A DNA stretch of 64,000 bases from Pyricularia pennisetigena (lineage: Eukaryota > Ascomycota > Sordariomycetes > Magnaporthales > Pyriculariaceae), in the NCBI RefSeq assembly GCF_004337985.1, contig NW_021940927.1, positions 130,266 to 194,265 of the forward strand. Direction: 5' to 3'. The notes beneath the pieces were generated by a model. That model did no database searches. It was not told the origin of the DNA and saw nothing but the letters and a program-made list of their open reading frames with translations. A program made the translations under genes and the position numbers. How positions within the stretch are numbered: position 1 is the stretch's first letter; the number at the start of each line of letters is the position of its first letter. This document shows, piece after piece, positions 52,022 through 62,609 of this stretch.

Positions 52022-53008
52022 ATGGATACATCGCCAGAACAGGCCTTGAGGGATTCGCTGAAGAGGTGCGTCAGCACAACGATAGCATCAAGTCGTGAAA
52101 CGAGCTAACAGTGACTTTTTCCGTTCAAGCCTTCGCATCAGTGGGGACTACTCCGATATGACTATCGTCTGCGGCCACGATACCTATCATGCCCACAAAG
52201 CGATTATGTGCCCGCGCTCGAGATACTTCGAGACCACTTTCAAAGCAGATATGCAGGTAAGTTCATGGCACACGTGCACTAAAAAAGACTTTAACAAGGT
52301 TTGAAGCTGAGCTACTTTCCAGGAGAACCGCACATCCTGCGTAGACCTGTCCGACCATAACCCAGATGCAGTCAAGCTTGTGATCGACTTCTTCTATCTC
52401 ACGGATTATGAGCCTTTGCACAAAAACCCAGCCTGGGGATTCGAGATCAAGAAAGAACCTACGAACATCGAGTTTCCTGCCGCTGCAGTTGCCGAGGCTG
52501 ACGATGTTACAGCCGAACGCGGGGATCCTCCAGCAGAGCCCGAGGTTCATGATCCCTGGGAAGAGCCTCCCGCACCCAGAAAGGGCAAAAAGCAAAAGAA
52601 AAGGGCAAGTCAATCGCCATGGATGAGCCAGCGGGCCCATCAACCGAGGACCCTCACTCGGAGCCCATCAGCCTTGCCGAATCGCTGCTTGACAAAACCT
52701 TCCTCCTCACGCACTGCCACGTCTACGCCTTGGCCGAGTACTTGCAAGTCGGCGACCTCAAGGGTCTGGCAGCGCGCAAGTTTCGCGCCGAGGCCGAGAA
52801 GCAATGGAATCACCCAGACTTCTTCGAGGCGGTGCAGGAGGTCTACCGAACGTCGGTCCGCAGCGACAGGCTCCTGCGCGACATCGTGGTTGATGTTATG
52901 AAGCAACGCAAGGAGTTGTTGGATCGGTTTGAGTACCAGGATGTTGTCAGCCAGCTTGATTTGTCTTTTGAGCTGCTCATGGCGGTCAAGACTAGGGGGT
53001 GGGGTTGA
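52022..53008 (+). CDS. BTB/POZ domain protein, probable frame break in linker
   Basis: Exons 52022-52065, 52112-52256 and 52323 onward join in phase (introns 46 and 66 bp; branch-like GCTAAC in the first). The BTB core is clear: SGDYSDMTIVCGHDTYHAHK, AIMCPRSRYFETTF and SCVDLSDHNPDAVKLVIDFF. A Glu/Pro/Lys-rich linker follows. The last 125 residues (LTHCHVYALAEYLQVGDLKG, LAARKF, then helical EAVQEVYRTSV) are typical of fungal BTB proteins but lie in another frame. The change falls in the A-rich stretch at about 52580-52610. A 35-bp GT-AG pair there is too short to be convincing, so an indel is likely. BTB proteins dimerise and often serve as Cullin-3 adaptors. Confidence 0.75.
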
Positions 53009-53372
53009 GAGCTTCTGATGACAAGCGCTATAATTACGTTAGTGAGGCATTGTGTGGAGGATGTACGGATCCACAAGTTCTGGCGCCAGGTTATTCGCAA
53101 CTCTGTATGTTGGCTGTGTTTGCCTGCGATGTCCTGGCAGCTTACCAATCAATGTTTCTGTCAAAGGCAGCACCTGCAAAATTGCCTTAGCAAATGGGTA
53201 TGGCCAGTTGGTGCAGAAAAAAAGATTTTAGACCCGATGTGTGTAAAATCACTATGCCTATCAAACGTGTTGTCTCCAAAACTCTAGCAAACCCCACAAT
53301 CCTGAACTGATCGACACCCGTGAACGGCCTCCTGCATTTCGGATGCTAGTCTGTGGCTGCATGCTAGGCTCC
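53009..53372. other. intergenic, one repeat end
   Basis: CGGCCTCCTGCATTTCGGAT at about 53326-53345 is a terminus of the short inverted-repeat family. No gene. Confidence 0.45.
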
Positions 53373-53623
53373 CAAGTGGGGACAAAATTAAATTGACCAC
53401 CAACAGGCCAAATCACGACCATTCCTTTCAAACGTTACCCATTTAATACGCCATAACTTCATCAGCTTGGGCTTTATTTTCTTAAAACTAACTCCAAAAT
53501 GAAGCCAAAACAAATTTGTCCTCCTAACCGACTTTTTGCTATGCTGTGTATTTTTCTCGTGGTGAAATAATCGCAAAAAGTGAAGTACTATTCCGCGATT
53601 AATTTAATTTTGTCCCCCACTTG
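53373..53623. repeat. MITE-like element of 251 bp
   Basis: It begins CAAGTGGGGACAAAATT and ends with the reverse complement apart from one extra G (AATTTTGTCCCCCACTTG). The inverted repeat is about 22 bp. The interior is AT-rich with no coding content. No second copy in the window and no clear target duplication. Confidence 0.65.
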
Positions 53624-53667
53624 TCTCCCTCAACCACCGCACTCCTAGCTCAATCGAGCAGCTGCGT

Positions 53668-53900
53668 AGGCCTGCATTTTCTCAGCTATGCAGAGGCCCA
53701 TTTCTGCGGCTTGGAGCAAGACCGCAATTTGATTTAAGGGCCTGAGCGGCAAACTGCGGAGTTAACCTCCGCATTGTTTCGCCACGTATCACCAATGCGC
53801 CATGCCCTTCTGGCGTCCGCAATTTGCCGTGCCGTAGATAGCGCGCCGCAATAATGGAGGGCCTCCTGCATCGTGATTGACCCCCTTCCGATTGGGATAA
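53668..53900. repeat. short inverted-repeat family, fullest copy
   Basis: The left side is ATGCAGAGGCCCATT, GCGGCTTGGAGCAAG and GGCAAACTGCGGAG. The right side is GCAATTTGCCGTGCC, ATGGAGGGCCTCCTGCATCG. The two sides are related in inverted orientation about 180 bp apart, as in a MITE. Confidence 0.6.
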
Positions 53901-54138
53901 ATGGCTCAGAATGGCTTTGTTGTATGCTGGGCTATCCTACCAAATCATGCTGTCTGTTCTGTGAAGGTGCAAACATTGACAGGCGCTCACCACCACCTGC
54001 ACATATCATTCCCCACTCGAGCACGCGAAGGAGTTGGAAACGCAAGTTAGAATTTTATGATGTGCATTTTTTCCAAGCTGCATACCAATTTCAATCAATG
54101 CTGTAAGACTGAGAAGCAACAGCTTCCCCAGTACCCTC
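53901..54138. other. intergenic
   Basis: Nothing recognised between the repeat and the fusion gene. Confidence 0.4.
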
Positions 54139-56250
54139 TCAGTGCCAATGCGTGGTGTTGAACAATCGGTTCCCTGTATCAGTACCCTTTGCACCAGTGT
54201 ACTTGTTCTCAGATACCCGCAACGCCACAATGCCCACGTCTCCATGCCACCCTAATTTCCGCCGAAGGCTACCCCCTTCAGAAATTCCATCCACCTCAAG
54301 CTCGATCGCACCAGCCTGAACTACACCTGCAACGAGCAAAATCTTGGCTTTGAAGTTCATAGCTCGGATGTGCTCGACGAAATCAATCATACTCTTACCC
54401 GTGTTGATGACTGAATCGACTAACAGAATGCTTTCCATATCCACAACGTCTCTCGTAGCAAGCTCATGCGGGTATTTGGCGAATGCAAACATCGCCAGAG
54501 GAAAAGTTTGGTACACGCCCCTAGCCATGGGCTCGCCGCCACGCATTATAGCCACGATCAAAGTTCGCTCTTCGGCTTTGAGCCGATATCCAATGGTGTT
54601 TTGGCCTTGTACGTGCGGAATGATATGCTCCTCTAGGCCAATCACCTGGGCGACAACCTGCGTCGCCAAGAATCGTCCGGCCTGAGCATGCGCCTCTTGT
54701 AGAGCTGGGCCGGCGATTGAGGCGTCCCGCATGGGTGAAGCTAGGAGCTTGGCTGCCGTCGACGGCGCGATGTTGACAGGTACGTCCTCCATTGGATACT
54801 GCAATTCCGCAATCGACAACCCTGGACGTGGGGTTACATTCGATGGCAAAAGTATCTGCTTGATTCTGGTTTCAAAATTCTTGTCATGGGTTTTCCCGAA
54901 GACTTTGGAGCGGATGGCTTTCTCTAGCTCTGAATCCATCGTGCTACTCCGGGTTTCTTCATTCCCGACAATCACGAAGGCGCGGCCGGCCTCAGCCATC
55001 ATGGGGATATCTAAAGGGCTATCCCCATACACCGTAACGTCGCGGCGATGATCCCCAGTCTTGAAAGTGGCAAGCCATGCCACGATTGTCGCTTTGGTTT
55101 GGGGTGTTACGACATACTGGTCCCTGACTCGGCCGCCACCAAAAATAGGAATCCCCTGGAGCCCTATTCGTTGGAGCGCCATCTCCCAGACCCGGCGGAC
55201 GCCACTTGTCACTACCAACGGAATTACCCGCGGATCTCGGGTAGCCTGTGACAGAACAGTGGCCATTTCCGGATAAATGGTGATTTGGTTGGATACGGTG
55301 TCGCAAATGGAATCATACGTCTCGTTGAAGCACTCGAAGCTCTCCAGAAGCACCGACACTTGCTGGAAAGCACGATGGGTATAGCCCAACGGGCCGCCGA
55401 AAACCGTCTTGAAAACAACCTTCGTCTCCTCTGGTTGTCTTAAGTGGCCATTACTGAGGCACTTTTTCACGAAAAGCGTTCCAGAATCTTGAGGGGCAAG
55501 TGTCCGGTCCGCATCAAACACCAGGATGTTGCTGCACAGCTCAAGTTGGGTGCTGCTGAAAATCCTACTGGCCATGGACACCGCAAGATCTGAATTTTGC
55601 TGCTCGCTCAAATTCCAGAATGAGCACAGGTCTGCAACGCGCTGCATCGTTGTTTCCTTCCCTCCACTAACAGTTGCGAAGACGATACCTCTGTCTAAAC
55701 AGAGGTGAAACAGCCTCTCAACCTCGACATCCTGCCACCTGTTCACCTCCTCAACTGGGAACAATGCTCGCTTCCGCTGCATATCAGCAGCGCATTGCTT
55801 GCAAATGTCTTCTGCGGGGACCTTGAGATAGATGATATGCGTAAATGTTTCCAGGTCGGCTTCAGTGTACACCTCTTGCAAGCCCCCGTCGAGGTCATCG
55901 TTTGGCAGGATGAAGTGGCCGGCGACCAGGGCGCTCTTGCCGTTGTTACAGGCATCCCTGCCAATCTGTCTGACAGCCGTAGCCCGGTGGCGCTGTTTAT
56001 CTGCGTGCGGCAGCTTTTTGAAGGCAGCTAGACCGCCGTCCACAACAGAATCGATGACTTCAGAGCCCTCATAATAGTCGTACTCCTCAAGCCATGTTTC
56101 TGTCGTTTGGCGGAGTTGAGACAGCAGGGTTGTTTTGCCGGCTCCTGGAAGGCCGTAAATACCAATTATGTTTGGAGTTTTGATTTTGTTGACGCACATT
56201 GAAAAACTTCGGTAGTGGTGCTCACAAAATACGAATGTAAAGGGCAGCAC
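54139..56250 (-). CDS. three-domain fusion: P-loop kinase, HAD phosphatase, UPRT-like phosphoribosyltransferase
   Basis: 703 residues without introns. Domain 1: the Walker A motif GLPGAGKTT (residues 33-41) starts a small-molecule kinase-like P-loop domain to about 215. Domain 2: HAD hydrolase with motif I VFDADRT (nucleophile D246, acid D248), motif II VVTSG (346-350) and motif IV YGDSPLD (408-414). Domain 3: uracil phosphoribosyltransferase-like, about 490-703, with the PRPP loop LLVDSVINTGKS (609-620) and the C-terminal GTDTGNRLF. In the PRPP loop the second acidic residue is Ser, which may change activity. The fold suggests nucleobase or nucleotide salvage or repair, but the substrate is unknown. 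Translation may start at Met18 (MCVNKIKTP), just before the P-loop. Confidence 0.85.
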   Translation of the reverse strand: MLPFTFVFCEHHYRSFSMCVNKIKTPNIIGIYGLPGAGKTTLLSQLRQTTETWLEEYDYYEGSEVIDSVVDGGLAAFKKLPHADKQRHRATAVRQIGRDACNNGKSALVAGHFILPNDDLDGGLQEVYTEADLETFTHIIYLKVPAEDICKQCAADMQRKRALFPVEEVNRWQDVEVERLFHLCLDRGIVFATVSGGKETTMQRVADLCSFWNLSEQQNSDLAVSMASRIFSSTQLELCSNILVFDADRTLAPQDSGTLFVKKCLSNGHLRQPEETKVVFKTVFGGPLGYTHRAFQQVSVLLESFECFNETYDSICDTVSNQITIYPEMATVLSQATRDPRVIPLVVTSGVRRVWEMALQRIGLQGIPIFGGGRVRDQYVVTPQTKATIVAWLATFKTGDHRRDVTVYGDSPLDIPMMAEAGRAFVIVGNEETRSSTMDSELEKAIRSKVFGKTHDKNFETRIKQILLPSNVTPRPGLSIAELQYPMEDVPVNIAPSTAAKLLASPMRDASIAGPALQEAHAQAGRFLATQVVAQVIGLEEHIIPHVQGQNTIGYRLKAEERTLIVAIMRGGEPMARGVYQTFPLAMFAFAKYPHELATRDVVDMESILLVDSVINTGKSMIDFVEHIRAMNFKAKILLVAGVVQAGAIELEVDGISEGGSLRRKLGWHGDVGIVALRVSENKYTGAKGTDTGNRLFNTTHWH

Positions 56251-56280
56251 AAGATGAGAGAAAAGAAAATGTTTCCAGGT

Positions 56281-56643
56281 TAAAAAAAAAAGGAAAAAAA
56301 GAAAAATAAATTTAAAAAAACAAAAAAAAAAAAGAAAAAAGGAAAAAAAAAAAAAAAAAAAAAAAAAAAAACAAAAATTAACAACAAACCAAAATAAAAA
56401 AAAAAAAAAAAAGAAAAAAGGAAAAAAAAAAAAATAAAAAATAAAAAAAAAAAAAAAGAAAAGAAAAAAAAAATAAAAAAAAAAAAAAAAAAAAAAAAGG
56501 AATTAACAAACAAAAAAAACAAAAACAAAAAAAAAGACAACCAACAAAAAAAAAAAAGGAAAAAAAAAACAGAAAAAAAAAAATAAAAAAAAAAGGGAAA
56601 AAAAAAAAACAAAAAACAAAAAAACAAAAAAGAAGAAGACAAA
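56281..56643 (+). repeat. low-complexity A-rich tract
   Basis: About 360 bp, roughly nine-tenths A with scattered G, T and C and no repeating unit. It lies just upstream of the fusion gene start, so it is T-rich on the coding strand. Confidence 0.9.
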
Positions 56644-56914
56644 CAACCATTTATTCCTTGAGGTCTGGGAAACGTGTGGATAGCAATGCTGATTTGTTGA
56701 CGACTGGATCAAAAATAATTTCGGGAATGTATCAGCTACTTGCAGGCAGAGATATGTGGAAGGCCGCCAAGACAGAGTAACCGGTTCAATACGAATACTA
56801 TCAAATTTCGCTTGGTTAGGAACGCCCGATTACGTCAAGTGAGTCCGCGGCGACACATTGCAGCGACGGGACTTCGTGATCAAAGGCCGAATCAAAAAGG
56901 CCCCTCGTTTGTAG
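56644..56914. other. intergenic
   Basis: Nothing recognised. Confidence 0.4.
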
Positions 56915-57427
56915 TCAAGGAAGCAAAGGCCAAAAGGCCTTCACCCTCGTTGCCCAACTCCTGCAGACCCGCGGATCTAACCCATGCCGCCCTGCAACCT
57001 CATCGACCTTGCCAGTCTTCCTGGGGTTGACAACCTCCCTAACGCCTTTCAACTTTCGTCCTCTTGCACCGCACGCAAATGCCACGATACGATAAAAAGT
57101 CCACCGCAGGCTGAACTTGGCCACCATATACAGCAGTACACCTGCGGGAACTGCAATAAGCACGTGAATTTGAAAAGGGTGTCCGTCAAACCGCGCTCTA
57201 CTGATCGTAAAAACGACATCGGCCGTCTCGCTCAATCGTGAAATCGATGTAACAGCGGCACGGCGCTCGGCCAGTTCCTCATGTAGCCGGGCACGATGCC
57301 ACGATACCGAAGCCTGGCGGGGTAGGGATATAAATGTGTGCCAGCGGTGGAGGGCGGCGCTTCGGAAGCGAACTTTGATTTTTTGTTTCATTTTGTGGTG
57401 GCATTTGGTAGTGGAACAACTCTTCAT
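56915..57427 (-). CDS. conserved-looking hypothetical membrane protein
   Basis: 170 residues. An Arg-rich helical part, HRWHTFISLPRQASVSWHRA and LHEELAERRAAVTSISRLSE, is followed by TADVVFTISRARFDG. One or two membrane segments come next (HVLIAVPAGVLLYMVAKFSL, WTFYRIVAFACG), then VREVVNPRKTGKVDEVAGRH. The even, low-complexity-free composition suggests a real gene. I believe similar small proteins occur in other Sordariomycetes but cannot name the family. Confidence 0.6.
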   Translation of the reverse strand: MKSCSTTKCHHKMKQKIKVRFRSAALHRWHTFISLPRQASVSWHRARLHEELAERRAAVTSISRLSETADVVFTISRARFDGHPFQIHVLIAVPAGVLLYMVAKFSLRWTFYRIVAFACGARGRKLKGVREVVNPRKTGKVDEVAGRHGLDPRVCRSWATRVKAFWPLLP

Positions 57428-57739
57428 GAGCTCACGTCAATTATGGTGTCGGCCATAAAGAAGACAGACAATACATAAGGATCAGATGGCGTCACAGACC
57501 GAGTTCCACCACCATTGTTTTCTTGCTACGCTTGGGCGGCGACGCTTTCGTACCGTGTATTGAAAAAGAAAGTTAAGTCTTCGCTGCCCATTCGATCAAC
57601 CAGTCGAGAGAGCTTTCACCCTACTCAAACGGTGCCGCAATTAATTAGTTCGGCAGTAAACCCTGTTCAACGTGAATTTTTTCCACACGCAAAGGTATGT
57701 GGCTGTCATGCCCAGCGGGTGGCACCAAGTCGGACAATA

Positions 57740-57830
57740 CCGTCCGGACCCGCATTTTGCTGGGCAATAGATAGTGTGCCCGGTGATGGAGGGCCTCCTG
57801 CATCGTGATGGACGCGGTTCTGAGTGGAGT
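57740..57830 (-). repeat. short inverted-repeat family, copy
   Basis: CCCGCATTTTGCTGGGCAAT, GTGCCCGGTGATGGAGGG, CCTCCTGCATCGTGATGG. Parallel to 63440-63520 and to the right side of the 53668 copy. Confidence 0.65.
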
Positions 57831-58299
57831 AGGGGTAAGTGGCGCAGAATGGTTTGTGTGTCTTAAGGGCTGTATGGACGTACTATAACCACCTAAAGAA
57901 CTGCATAAGCAAACCCAGTACGGTCAACTGCCCCCAACATCTTCCAAAAGTACGAGTCTTGGAGTCTTGTATCCCACACAGCTCTGGCAAATACCTCGAT
58001 CCTGACCTTATTGACAGAGCCTCTTGCATTTCAAATGCTAGTTCATAGCTGGATCGCCCACTCGCAAGGCTGTTAAATTATTGCTCGTTGTTATCAATCA
58101 CCCTTGTTCTCGTGAATGTGGAGGCAAACCACGTCAACCACATCAACACCCAGCAAGAGCCACGCTAAGGTACGGCCAACCAGCAATCAAAAACAGTGCC
58201 GAAGGGGAGGCAGTTGCACTCTGTCGATTGCTCACAGCCCAGACAGCGCGCTATCAGTAAAGTGAAAATCATTCTTCCTTAACTAAACATGCTGCCATT

Positions 58300-58745
58300 A
58301 TGCAGGAGGCCCCTCATATGCAGAGGCTAGGGAAAGTGCTCTGTTGCGGGCCATCAACCAAGATGCTTGCTTGTCAGGTATGTCGGAAGCCTACGGTTGC
58401 ATTCACAGAAATTACTAGGTTCATGTAGAGGGCCTGCTGCTCTCCTACTATTATATCCTACAAACAATGGTTTTGGTGGGCATCACTTACACCATTACGA
58501 AAAAGCTTTGAAATGCATACGGTCAGTCCTCCACATATGCAGCCAAGAGCGGGCGCAGTGATTTGTGGTTGAGAACGGGCTGGAATGGCCGCATGATGCA
58601 ATCAAATAGCAACACTGCAGAAGCTATGCGCCCATAGGCGAGCTGACGAGGCATCGATTGATGCGCTGTGTTACCCCCTGTCGCTTCGCAAAAAAGCCCG
58701 CCCAAAAGCTACTAGCTCCAGGAAAGGACGGCCTCCTGCATGAGG
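58300..58745. repeat. short inverted-repeat family, long spaced copy
   Basis: ATGCAGGAGGCCCCTCAT at about 58302 and GGCCTCCTGCATGAGGGG at about 58729 face each other some 430 bp apart. This may be one element or two unrelated ends. Confidence 0.4.
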
Positions 58746-59013
58746 GGTAGTGCTATTCCGACTGGCTGGCTAGTAGCACACCATATATTGAACTGTGTGT
58801 GTTGCTCTTGAGAATGTATAATTATGTATTGTGGGAAAGACAGAAGCATGTGAGGGCAGCTACAACGCCCCTCTCCATGCCCTTACCACACTGTTGCCTG
58901 TTCGCAAGCGTCGATTTGCGCCTTTCCTGCATGAAAAAGATACGTCTAGTAATTTCCCCAGGCCTAGCCAAACTGACAGCGTAAATCATAATCTGGTTGA
59001 TCAGAATTTCCCT

Positions 59014-59840
59014 TCATCCGCCGTGTTTTCTTCTCTGATGACGAACTACATAGTCCTGTCGCGCAAATTTTGCGCCACATGTAGGACACTCTCCCCCTAT
59101 ACTAGAGTACTTGTTTTCGGCCGCCCATATCCTGTGAGTCTTCCAAACATGACGTTTCTTTTCTTTCTCATCTTCCGTCCCTTCCCATGGGCAATCCCCT
59201 TTGGGACATTTTCGATGTTGGTGCACATGCGTCCTATACAACAGGCAAATAAGTCAGGAAGGTAACAATGGTTATTATAAGTGAGATAATTAAAGGAATT
59301 AGCTTGAATTGAACTTACTCCAGCTCACTCAAAGTTGCGGCGTTGTATCGGCAATCCTTCCAGTTGCAACGAAGGCGAGTTCTTTGCTTTGCTGGCTGTT
59401 TTCCAGAGACATTTCTAGCAGGAGCAAAGCATTAGAAAGATTTGTGACAAGGTAGGAAAAGACAGTTGTCTAGCTTCACCAGGCTGTCAGCGATACCTTT
59501 CAGTAGACCTAGATTCGTCATTCTCCGGTACCGTTTGCACCGATTTTTCATCAGAGGCCATAGGATCCTGATGAAATCGTTGCAATTCACCAGCGGCTCA
59601 AGCCTCTTGGGATGGTGTGGAGGAATTATTTCGGTCAAGTACTGCTGGGTCAACCCCCCAAGTGCTGTCGGTAAACAACGGCGCTGGAGTCGGCTCTTCA
59701 AAGAACTCGATGTTGGACAAAAGCTGATATTTTCTTTTCCGAGCATGGCTTTCAAATAGCCCTTCGTTCTGATCTTCATTTTCCCAGAGGGGAGGGTCTT
59801 TGGCTCCTGTGCGGAATTCTGTCCCAAGTTTAGAGGCCAT
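59014..59840 (-). pseudogene. C2H2 zinc-finger protein with an in-frame stop
   Basis: Exons 59840-59497, 59414-59319 and 59233-59014 join in phase (introns 82 and 85 bp, the second with GTAAGT). The product would be 219 codons but has a TGA at 59598-59600. The C-terminal half holds three finger-like units: CNWKDCRYNAATLSELE..H, CPKGDCPWEGTEDEKEKKRH and CPTCGAKFARQDYVVRHQRR. The last is a perfect C2H2. The acidic N-terminal part (EFFEEPTPAPLFTDSTWGVD) suits a transcription activator. The stop could be a single C-to-T change; reading on, the frame stays open to the next splice donor. Confidence 0.65.
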
Positions 59841-60456
59841 GGTATGAAAAGTGGTTCAACATCTCGAAGCAATGTGGGGTGGGGGAGAACTCCGCAGCTA
59901 TAACCCGTCGCCTAGGTGTTGAAATAGCAGAGCTTTAAAGTAGGGTTAGATAATATTTGCCGATTTCTGAACATGGTGGAGGCTTTCCCTAATTATAGTT
60001 GCGGAGCGATTAACCGTCAAACTCTTGGGGCCAGGTACATGACGTATGTAAGTGTTTAAGGGGCATACAAAGATTATATGTATTATGCATGAATCTCTGC
60101 TTGTCCAATTGGATTATTGGATTGGCTATTGCTATTTTTAGAGTACACCTTACTTCTGGTTCATTGGTTAATTGTATGTGCAAGCACTGACTGTGGCGTG
60201 CAGGTAGATTGGACACCCAAGGCCTCCACCGTCGTCCAATTAAAGGTGTCCGGCCTCCTGCATGTCGACGGACAACGCTTCTGCACTTTTGAAACCTCTG
60301 AGGTTCCGTTTCCCCCAACTTGCATTTAGTATAATCCTGAGATCGTTTCAAGGCTGTCAAAAAAGGTTTCATGTAGTCAAGCCTGTCACTGAGAGCACAA
60401 GATTCATAGACAACAAAGCGGCGAAGCCTTCACAAAACCCACTGACAACATAAAAC
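59841..60456. other. intergenic, one repeat end
   Basis: GTGTCCGGCCTCCTGCATGT at about 60246-60265 is a terminus of the short repeat family. No gene recognised. Confidence 0.4.
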
Positions 60457-61932
60457 ATGTCGGAAGCGCATTGGCTCACTGGCGTTGCTCACAAACGCTT
60501 TGTCATTGTTACATGCCTGCTATATTTGATCGATCATGTACGGGGCCAGCCAACAGTACACAGTCTGGATTTGCATCCGCATGACAGCAACTGGAGACTT
60601 GAAAAGCTTCGGAAAAAATTCTTAGATTCATTTGCCCTAATATGCTCTACTTCAAGAGTAGGTGGAGATACAGCCTCAGCAGTTTGTTTGGAACAAGGCC
60701 ATCCGAGTGGGAACGTTTTGCGTCTCGCGCGGAATCTTGGCGTCCCTCCCGACCTTGTCGACCAGCTTCAGCTAATTCTCCATGATCTGACCGCTGTGGC
60801 TTCAAAAGGTGAACAATCACAAGTATCTTGTGGCTCATGAACCGCTGACATTAACATGCCTGTAGAAAAGTCAGTGAAGGACGGAGAATTTGAGATCTTG
60901 CTCAAGATCATCAAGTTGACTGGTGACAAGATTTGGTCCCTTTTGGAGCAGCTTCGTGATCCAGAAATCCACGCTACTGTCCGACGAAAAATATCTGCTC
61001 TAAGGACAGACGAAGCGTACCTGGATGACGGCGAGAAAGCAGATTTTCAGCAGTGGATTGCCATCCTTCCCTCTATGATATCACTGAGCTCTGATGCAAT
61101 GCCTGTTCAGCTCGTTCCGCATATGATATGGGCGGCCCAAGCGCGATGGAAATATTCAGAGCGGATAGAATCATTGTTTTGCTCCGACGAGGAAGAGATG
61201 CCCCTGTGGATTAAGCACATATACAAGCTGGCGCGATACCATTCAGCAACGAAAGCTATGGTTAAGCTCGCCACCAGACAGCCTGATATTTTCACATCCA
61301 TTCACGTTGAGGCTGTGGAAGCTCCAGGACAGCAGCGCTTCTCTTTGGCGAACGACATTACGGCCCTCAGGACAACGCTTCAAAGGCTGACTAAGACAGA
61401 CCCTGGATCACTCGTCGAAAAACTTGGCCAGACTTGGCTCACGGATGACCCGGAGGCTCGATTTCGCAAAGCGTGCCGTCTTAATCTTACAGTCCATGCA
61501 GAAATGCAGCTTCTCACATTCTACGACCATAATCCAGACCTTACACCACGCCTCTTGTTTATGGGCACGAGCAAGAAGGTTTGCTTCCTCTGTCACAATT
61601 TCCTATCCCGGCACCCACTGGCGATTGGGGTGTCAGCCAGTCATCAAAAGCTTTATCCGACTTGGATGCCAGCTCCATGCTCATCTTCGGTGCGGAAGAA
61701 GCATAAAACCCTGCTTTGGGACCTTAACCGACATCTGGAAGAAACGGTTCTCCGTGACCTGGAGACCAGACTTGGCGTTCGGCGACCAGTTCACATGGAT
61801 TCTACCGCAGGGCCCTCCTTGACGACTACTGGAACGTTTTCATCATTTTCATCAGCCATGGAGCTGCCTATTCGATCTGAATTGGTGGAAGATCAAGGAC
61901 CTTCCTCAGATACCGGAATAATTACCGAATAG
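60457..61932 (+). CDS. OTT_1508-like nucleic-acid deaminase family protein
   Basis: Exons 60457-60808 and 60866-61932 join in phase to 472 residues. The 57-bp intron has GTGAAC, a CGCTGACA branch-like site and TGTAG, and it removes an in-frame TGA at 60838. The C-terminal domain has HAE in VHAEMQLLTFYD (about residue 328; 61495-61503) and CFLC (about 357; 61582-61593). This is the zinc-binding and catalytic pattern of cytidine-deaminase-fold enzymes and fits the fungal OTT_1508-like deaminase family. The helical N-terminal part (KLTGDKIWSLLEQLRDPEIH) is typical of these proteins. The substrate is unknown. It has a Ser/Thr-rich tail and is intact by this model. Confidence 0.75.
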
Positions 61933-62609
61933 CTCAAAGGTGCAAAAAGTAATCAAAGGTTAGGCAAGGCGGTGCTGGAGCTGTTACGGATGTTCTGATG
62001 ATTTTGGCGCTGGTTTGTGGGTCATTAAAGACCTTTCAGGTCTCTAAATGGCTTTGTTTAAAAACATTGCTTCACATCACCTTGTCTCCGATGGTGGGAA
62101 GGTATTCCAATGCTCACCAGTAATGCGATCGACATACCTTTTGGGATATCGCAAAGAAAATTCAATTGAGATGTAAAGGATATCTTCTAAGCTATACTTT
62201 ATGTTTGCTCCTGCTTAGCTTTATAACTTATGCCGTCTGATTATTTCTTGGGCCAAAAAAAACTATTAAGGTTCGTCACGTCGCCTCAGGTGGTTGGAAA
62301 ATGGTCAGTAACAACGGCAGCGATGGGGAGCGGAATGTCTGAACTGAGGAAGTCTTTCGCGATACCTATTCCATCCCTTTGTACAGCTGGCGCTCCAATC
62401 AACCTGTGAACATGTTGTCACTTATTTGCATTTTCCATTGATAATCACTCCTTTTAACAATTTACCCGCAGATGTGTTGGCAATAAGCCAGGTTAACCCG
62501 TGGGACACAGCCCTGTTGAGTAGTCCACGAATAATATCAGTAAGATCTACATGAGGTTGCCTAATGCCGCACACAATCACCATAATGTTAATCATTCGCT
62601 CAACCAAGC

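Larger units (their letters stand above)
57428..59013. other. intergenic rich in short dispersed repeats
   Basis: No gene recognised. Repeat family ends are at about 57740-57830, 58015-58060, 58300-58330 and 58724-58745. Confidence 0.45.

Noticed and set aside
53388..53576. A 62-codon minus frame as a possible transposase piece
   Set aside because: It lies wholly inside the 251-bp MITE-like element and has no catalytic motif.
56280..56712. Phe-rich ORFs on the minus strand
   Set aside because: They come from the low-complexity A-rich tract.
60838..60840. In-frame TGA suggesting that the deaminase gene is broken
   Set aside because: A 57-bp intron with donor, branch-like CTGAC site and acceptor removes it in phase.
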